Origin: Planctomycetota bacterium | GTDB taxonomy: Bacteria > Planctomycetota > Phycisphaerae > SM23-33 | Reading direction: 5' to 3' | Assembly: GCA_022705325.1 (NCBI GenBank) | Contig: JAKJER010000033.1 | Location: 1 to 64,000, forward strand | DNA length: 64,000 bases | Shown: positions 59,560-64,000 of the stretch, piece after piece | How positions within the stretch are numbered: the first letter of the stretch is position 1 | How the letters are laid out: each line of letters opens with the position of its first letter | Notes under the pieces: model-generated | What the model was told of the DNA's origin: nothing | The model's input: only the letters and a program-made list of their open reading frames with translations | The model's database searches: none | Position numbers and translations under genes: made by a program

Positions 59560-60440
59560 CCATACAGGGAAAGGCCGTCATCGTAGCGGGAGCGTTCATC
59601 GCCACGGGCGCAGCGGTCGTGGTGATCGTGCTGGCCACCGCCACCAGCCCAACCGACCAGACGGAGCCCCTCGCCCGCCAGGCCGACGGCGCGGCATCGG
59701 CGCCGGCCGGCGAATTCTTGCTCAACCCTGCGCCGAAGAAGCAGTGGCTGTACTGTGCGGCGATGGTGAACGACGCGAGATTCATCCGCCTGGACGGCGG
59801 CTCGCCGCTGTACGTGCAGTGCGTGTTCTGCGCACCGGCGGCCGAGGGCGACGTGACCTTGCCCGAGCCCGGCAAGATCGCCATTCGCGTCACCGACGCC
59901 GCGGGCGCAACGGTGAAGGTGGACTGGGCGCCCCTTGGCGTGCAGCCGAAGACCGCCCAGCCGGGCGAAACCGCCACGGTCGCGTGGCAGGCGGCCGGGC
60001 CGTCGCTGCCCGCGGGAGAGTATCAGGTGGCGGTGTCGCTGCCGCCGGACTACTCGCCCGGGGCCGGGCTGGCGGGACCGCACATCGAGCCGGCCAGGTT
60101 CGCGGTGTTGAACACCCCGCCCAGCGACTACCGCAACGCCATGTTCGCCCGGCGGGTCAAGACGCTTTCGGGAAAGACGGACGAGGTGCTGGCGGACCTG
60201 AAGAGACTCTCGGCGGCCGACCCCGCCGACAACTCGTTGCGCTTAGAGCTTGTCGATGCGCTCGACGCGGCCGGGCAGACCGCCCAGGCACGCCGCCAAC
60301 TGCTGGAGGCCGCCCACCGCATGACGCACGACGCGTCGGGCAAGAGGACCGCACCCGTTCCGCCGTCGATCGCGCTTCGCCTGGAGGAACTCAACGCCAA
60401 GCTCGCACCCGACGCGGGGGGCACCTTTCCAGGCAACTGA
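59556..60440 (+). CDS. Membrane-anchored partner of the metalloprotease, function unknown
   Basis: This 294-residue protein has one N-terminal membrane segment (AVIVAGAFIATGAAVVVIVL) and an extracytoplasmic remainder. Residues of about 60-200 look like an Ig-like beta-sandwich (KIAIRVTDAAGATVKVDWAP and AGEYQVAVSLPPDYSPGAG). A helical C-terminal part (LADLKRLSAADPADNSLRLE) follows, with a TPR-like feel but no clear repeat. I do not recognise the family. Its ATG overlaps the protease stop (ATGA), so the two are made together. It may anchor, inhibit or present the protease. The frame codes cleanly to the stop at 60440 and converges on the GH2 gene. Confidence 0.8.
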   Translation: MTIQGKAVIVAGAFIATGAAVVVIVLATATSPTDQTEPLARQADGAASAPAGEFLLNPAPKKQWLYCAAMVNDARFIRLDGGSPLYVQCVFCAPAAEGDVTLPEPGKIAIRVTDAAGATVKVDWAPLGVQPKTAQPGETATVAWQAAGPSLPAGEYQVAVSLPPDYSPGAGLAGPHIEPARFAVLNTPPSDYRNAMFARRVKTLSGKTDEVLADLKRLSAADPADNSLRLELVDALDAAGQTAQARRQLLEAAHRMTHDASGKRTAPVPPSIALRLEELNAKLAPDAGGTFPGN

Positions 60441-60485
60441 CCTGGCCCGGGCGGGCCGGCTGGCAGTCCCCTTTCCAACGGGCGG

Positions 60486-63056
60486 CTAGTCGGAGAACAC
60501 CCGAAACTCCCAGAACGAGTAGCCCCACTGCGTGCCGCGCCTGGCCCCGTTGAAGCGGACGTAGCGGGCGGAGACGGGCTTGAAACGCAGCACGTCGAGC
60601 CCGCCCGAGCCGTTGGCCTTCCTGGTGACGTCCTGCCACGTCTTGCCGTCCTGCGAGACCTGGATGACGTACTCCTTGCCGTAGGCGGCCTCCCAGGCGA
60701 TCTCGATCCGGGCGATCTGCGTGGGCTGGCCCAGGTCCACCTGGAACCACTGCGGGTCGCTGAATTCGGAAGACCAGCGAGTGCCGCTCAGGCCGTCCAC
60801 CGCAAACGACGGAACGAGCTTCTGACCCTCGAACATCACGCACGAGGAGGCCGACGCCTTCTTGCCCACCGCCAGGCCCGCCCGCCGGGCCAGCTCCTCC
60901 GGGCTGATCAACTCGAAGTCCCGCAGGCTGGCCACTGGTACGATAGCCGTCCCGGCTGTCGCTCCCGGGACAGGCGAGACGCCTGTCCTGCCAGGGGCGG
61001 GTATCAACTCGGCGCAGACCTGGTACTTGCCGGGTTCATTCGGCACCGCAAGCTTCGCCGTGAACACCTGCGGCTCGAGGGGCGCGAGGTCCTTGTCGCT
61101 CGTCGGCAGGGCAGGCAGGGTGACGTCCTGTTCAACTTGTGCGACAGGCGAGACGCCTGTCGTACCCAGGCGAACCCGCAGCTTGCCCGTCCACGGCTCG
61201 TAGCGGTCGTTGATCGCCAGCACGCGGAATTCCCGCTGTCCGCCGGCGGTCAGCTCCTGGTCCCAGAAGTCGAGCATCACGCACACCGGCCTGAACGCGT
61301 CCCGGACGTACTTGCCGAAGCAAGGCTCGAGGTCGAGCGTCTCGATGTCGGTGAAGTGGTCGCTGGTCTGCCCGTTGGGTCGGGAGTAGCCCAACCCGCA
61401 GAAGTGCAGCACGCCCGCGCACTTTCGGTGGACGCGCCAGAACTCGGTCTTGGCGGCCAGCGTGCGGGCGTAGAGCGTCCGCCGCTGCTCGGTCGTCGAG
61501 CTGTCGCCGAGCTGGGCCAGGTAGACCTTGCGGGTCAGGGTGGTCGGCGTGCCGTCGCGGTTGAGCCACAGCCACCCGTACTCGTTGATGATGATCGCGT
61601 TGCCTTCCTTGTTGGCGTGGGGGTTGCCCCGCGGCGTGGGCGAGACCCGCGACATCCCGCTCAGGCGGAAGCTCGCGTTGCCCATCAGGTACGGGTGCGA
61701 CTCGAACACGTCGCCCGGCTGGTCGGGCGCCGCCCAGCCGTTGTCCCACGGGCGATTCGACAGGTCCAGCTTCCGCACGGCCGCGATCGCCTTGCCCGTC
61801 TCGACGTTGATCGACTCGTTCTGGGCGTCCCAGATGACCACGCACGGGTGGTTCCACCGCTCGCGCATCCACTCGACGTACTGCGGGATGATGCCGTCGG
61901 CCTTCAGCTCGCCGGGCCACTTGCCGCCGTACCAGATGGGGAACTCGTCCTGGATGAGCAGGCCCTCCTCGTCGGCGATGCGGTACCACAGTTCCGGCGG
62001 GAAGCCGATGCAGTAGCGGATGGAGTTCCAGCCTATCGACTTGAACACGCGGTGAAGGCGGCGGACCCACTCCTCTCGCCACGGGCGGTCGCCCCGCGTC
62101 GGGTCCTCCATGAAGCGGAAGATGCAGACGTTCGTGCCGCGCATCGGGTACGGCCGCCCGTTCAGCACCGCCAGGCCGCTCTTGGGGTCCAGGCGGAAGC
62201 TCCGCATCCCGAAGCGTGCGGTCAGCGCGTCGGCGGGCGCAGCGATCTCCACGTCGTACAGGAACGGGTCTTCCGGCGTCCAGAAGCGGCAGGTGGGGCC
62301 AAGCAGCAACGTCATCTCGACGGTCTTCTCGCCGGCGCCGTCGAACGTGACGGCCGGCCCCTCGCCGCGGGCGACTTCCTTGCCGCCCTTGGCCTCGCGG
62401 ACGATCGCGACAGGCTTGAACTCCGCAGCCTCCCCCGTCGCCCGAATCGTCGCGACGACCCGGACGCGGCGGCCGGGCAGGTCCGGCACGGTCTGGATGT
62501 TCGTCACCTGCGGCGAGCCGGTCAGGATCAGCTCGACGCTGTCGTACAGGCCGGGGATGTAGCGGATCTTCTCGAAGTCGTGCCCGTCGGGCACGGTCTT
62601 GGGCAGTGCGGAGCGGCTGGCGCCGACGCGGACGACCAGTTCGTTTCGCCCGGCCTGGAGCTGCCCGCGAATGTCAAACAGCCCGGGCGTGAACGAGCCG
62701 ACGTGGTCGCCGACGAGCTTGCCGTTCAGGAACACCCGCGTGGCGAAGCACGCCTTGTGGATCTTGAGCTGCGCGACGGGCGGCACGGGGTCCTGGAGGT
62801 CGAAGGTGCGACGATACCAGAAGGCCTGGCGCAACGCGTCGCTCTGCTTCTCCTGTCCGACGGCCTCGAAGGCGGGCTCGGCCATGTCCGCCAGGCCGGG
62901 CACCGGCGCCTTGGCCTCGAACCGGGCGGGGACCTGGTCCATCGAGCCCTGGGCGATGTCCCATTGGCCGTCAAGGGAGATCACGCTTCGCGGCCCGGCA
63001 AGCAGGCATGAGTTCAGCAGAAGCGATACGAACGAGATCAGAGAGAGTGTACGCAT
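60486..63056 (-). CDS. Glycoside hydrolase family 2 enzyme with C-terminal discoidin domain
   Basis: This 856-residue exported enzyme belongs to GH2 (beta-galactosidase, glucuronidase or mannosidase type). The N-terminal sugar-binding sandwich (SLDGQWDIAQGSM, HKACFATRVFLNGKLVGDHV) is followed by an Ig-like domain and a barrel. Glu414 in VVIWDAQNES matches the acid/base and Glu492 in IIINEYGWLW the nucleophile. PMRGTNVCIFRFMED and GWNSIRYCIGFPPELW are typical barrel strands. The C-terminus (about 715-855) is an F5/8-type carbohydrate-binding domain (GLSGTRWSSEFSDPQWFQVD). Two identical 19-base palindromes lie inside the gene and encode GVSPV-containing linkers. AGGAG precedes the ATG at 63056. 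The specific sugar cannot be told. Confidence 0.93.
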   Translation of the reverse strand: MRTLSLISFVSLLLNSCLLAGPRSVISLDGQWDIAQGSMDQVPARFEAKAPVPGLADMAEPAFEAVGQEKQSDALRQAFWYRRTFDLQDPVPPVAQLKIHKACFATRVFLNGKLVGDHVGSFTPGLFDIRGQLQAGRNELVVRVGASRSALPKTVPDGHDFEKIRYIPGLYDSVELILTGSPQVTNIQTVPDLPGRRVRVVATIRATGEAAEFKPVAIVREAKGGKEVARGEGPAVTFDGAGEKTVEMTLLLGPTCRFWTPEDPFLYDVEIAAPADALTARFGMRSFRLDPKSGLAVLNGRPYPMRGTNVCIFRFMEDPTRGDRPWREEWVRRLHRVFKSIGWNSIRYCIGFPPELWYRIADEEGLLIQDEFPIWYGGKWPGELKADGIIPQYVEWMRERWNHPCVVIWDAQNESINVETGKAIAAVRKLDLSNRPWDNGWAAPDQPGDVFESHPYLMGNASFRLSGMSRVSPTPRGNPHANKEGNAIIINEYGWLWLNRDGTPTTLTRKVYLAQLGDSSTTEQRRTLYARTLAAKTEFWRVHRKCAGVLHFCGLGYSRPNGQTSDHFTDIETLDLEPCFGKYVRDAFRPVCVMLDFWDQELTAGGQREFRVLAINDRYEPWTGKLRVRLGTTGVSPVAQVEQDVTLPALPTSDKDLAPLEPQVFTAKLAVPNEPGKYQVCAELIPAPGRTGVSPVPGATAGTAIVPVASLRDFELISPEELARRAGLAVGKKASASSCVMFEGQKLVPSFAVDGLSGTRWSSEFSDPQWFQVDLGQPTQIARIEIAWEAAYGKEYVIQVSQDGKTWQDVTRKANGSGGLDVLRFKPVSARYVRFNGARRGTQWGYSFWEFRVFSD
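60969..61161. repeat. Two in-frame GACAGGCG/CGCCTGTC palindromes
   Basis: GACAGGCGAGACGCCTGTC occurs at 60969-60987 and again at 61143-61161, in the same frame of the GH2 gene. Each can form an 8-bp hairpin with a 3-base loop. On the coding strand each gives TGVSPV in an inter-domain linker. Confidence 0.7.
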
Positions 63057-63439
63057 GAAATTGCTCCTGGGAGGATGAACGTGACTATAGCGGGGCGCGG
63101 GGTGCGACTCAAGCGGAAGCTCGCCGCTCCGGCAAGGTCCGTGCGGGGTCTTGGTCGGTTGCGGGACGCCGGCCAACGAAGAGTCGATGTGACAGCGCAA
63201 GGTGTGACACTTTGGAGGGCCAAGCGGCCCCGCCCCGCCGCCACGGGCGGGATGCGGACCGGTCCAAGACGCATTTTAATGATTACAAAGAAAGAAGTTA
63301 TGCTCTGTCGAAAAAGTTCTGTCTTTTTGACCTTCATGCGAGGCTCAGCTCCTGCCGATACAAAGGGTGTCCCGCCCGCCGAGGGCGGGATCGCGTCTCA
63401 CAGTTTTGAGCAGTCCGAAGCCAAAGAGGAGTATCGGGC
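63057..63439. other. 383-base spacer with AT-rich island, no gene seen
   Basis: The spacer between the divergent GH2 and receiver-like genes is GC-rich at first. An AT-rich island follows at about 63270-63335 (TTTTAATGATTACAAAGAAA, then TCTTTTTGACC). TTGACC at 63327-63332 could be a -35 but has no good -10 at the right distance. CCCGCCGAGGGCGGG near 63377 is a short palindrome. No RNA gene is recognised. Confidence 0.5.
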
Positions 63440-63832
63440 ATGAAAGTATTGGTCGCGGATACCGATTGGCGCTTTGCCGCACAAGTCACCGAACATCTCG
63501 AATCTCACGCCCACCTGGTCGCCCAGACCACCCACAAGAACGAAATCGCCGAGCGAGCCCAGCACTGGCAGTGCGACCTGGTGGTGCTGTCGGCCGACTT
63601 GGCCAGCCGGGGCGTGCTGGAGGAGTTACAGGCCATTCCCAATCGCCCCGCCATCCTGCTGACCGGGTGGATGCACCGCTACGACCTGGCCTGGCGGGCG
63701 TGGCAGATAGGCGGCGACGAACTGCTGATGAAGCCGGTCTTCCACGGCCAGGAAGTCCATCAGGCCATTGTGACGGCCCTGGAGAACCGCACCGCCTGCC
63801 GGCGCGAGCGCGCCGTGGCGGCCACCGCCTGA
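63440..63832 (+). CDS. Receiver-like (pseudo-receiver) domain protein
   Basis: This 130-residue protein has the size and fold pattern of a response-regulator receiver. MKVLVADTDWRFAAQVTEHL gives strand 1 and the acidic pair. CDLVVLSADLASRGVLEELQ gives strand 3, but the usual phospho-acceptor Asp after VVL is replaced by Ser. AILLTGWMHRYDLAWRAWQI keeps the Thr of strand 4, and DELLMKPVFHGQEVHQAIV keeps the Lys-Pro of strand 5. It therefore probably does not accept phosphate in the normal way. There is no output domain. AGAGGAG precedes the ATG, and a strong terminator about 100 bases after the stop suggests a single-gene unit. Confidence 0.85.
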   Translation: MKVLVADTDWRFAAQVTEHLESHAHLVAQTTHKNEIAERAQHWQCDLVVLSADLASRGVLEELQAIPNRPAILLTGWMHRYDLAWRAWQIGGDELLMKPVFHGQEVHQAIVTALENRTACRRERAVAATA

Positions 63833-63928
63833 GCCCGCCCCTGACGACAATCCATCTGACGCCCGCCTGCCGGAACGCCTAGAATAGAACTGCCCGGCGG
63901 GCGCCAGCCCCGGGCGCTGCACCGCTCA

Positions 63929-63965
63929 ACAGCCCACGCCTGCCAGGTCGTGGGCTGTCGTTTTG
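63929..63965 (+). terminator. Intrinsic terminator after the receiver-like gene
   Basis: ACAGCCCACG at 63929-63938 pairs with CGTGGGCTGT at 63949-63958, with extra pairing in the loop (CCT/AGG), followed by CGTTTTGT. It is the best T-tailed hairpin in the window. Beyond it, 63966-64000 shows no feature. Confidence 0.75.
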
Positions 63966-64000
63966 TCTGGAGGAACCGGGCGGTTCGGGGCGCCGGGGCA

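Noticed and set aside
1..64000. tRNA, rRNA and CRISPR
   Set aside because: No cloverleaf with a GGTTCGAATCC-like arm, no rRNA stretch and no regularly spaced direct repeats were found on reading both strands.

Overview
The window is GC-rich and densely coded, with genes on both strands. It reads like a planctomycete chromosome, probably Phycisphaerae or a near relative. This is an inference from gene content: two Cys-type sulfatases, GH29 and GH2 glycosidases, a ThuA-like protein, Tat-exported oxidoreductases, a PEP-CTERM LamG protein, a DUF1570-like peptidase, and three very large cytochrome c/beta-propeller/FGE-like proteins. I saw no rRNA, tRNA, CRISPR array, phage gene or complete insertion sequence.

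Layout. 146-6176 is a polysaccharide and secretion cluster: toroid-like protein, sulfatase, CAP protein, metallo-beta-lactamase-fold hydrolase and PHB-depolymerase-like esterase. 6310-11905 is an AmmeMemoRadiSam locus. Its MEMO1-like and AMMECR1-like parts are fused into one predicted lipoprotein, followed by a membrane spermidine-synthase-like protein, a tiny membrane protein and a radical SAM enzyme with an export-like N-terminus. 11925-24617 holds mainly exported catabolic enzymes (PhoD, GH29, ThuA, NagB/PIG-L fusion, Gfo/Idh, propeller-sulfatase fusion, aldo/keto reductase, PD40 propeller). 24755-29333 has a purine permease and a toroid/DUF4159 membrane protein with a DUF2007-like partner.

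29444-49995 contains three paralogues of one unusual architecture: signal peptide, beta-propeller, two CxxCH haem motifs about 50 residues apart, and a C-terminal FGE-like domain without the catalytic cysteines. Between them lie a HicB-like/CBM48 protein, ileS, a DUF1570-like peptidase coupled to paralogue B, a PEP-CTERM protein, and divergent UDP-glucuronate decarboxylase and UDP-glucose dehydrogenase genes that together would make UDP-xylose. 50117-63832 has a lipoprotein transglutaminase coupled to a parallel beta-helix protein, a SulP-STAS-cNMP transporter, pyrR-pyrB, a metzincin-like protease with a coupled partner, a GH2 enzyme, and a receiver-like protein lacking the phospho-acceptor Asp.

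Short palindromic repeats run through the window: a CCTGCC/GGCAGG family, a GCCCGTNAGGGC family, a GACAGGCG/CGCCTGTC family and ATTG-rich iterations. Some sit in frame inside genes, where they add short linker peptides. Several sigma70-like promoters can be read, including one whose -10 lies six bases before the ileS ATG, which suggests a leaderless message. Functions come from reading motifs by eye; no database search was possible.
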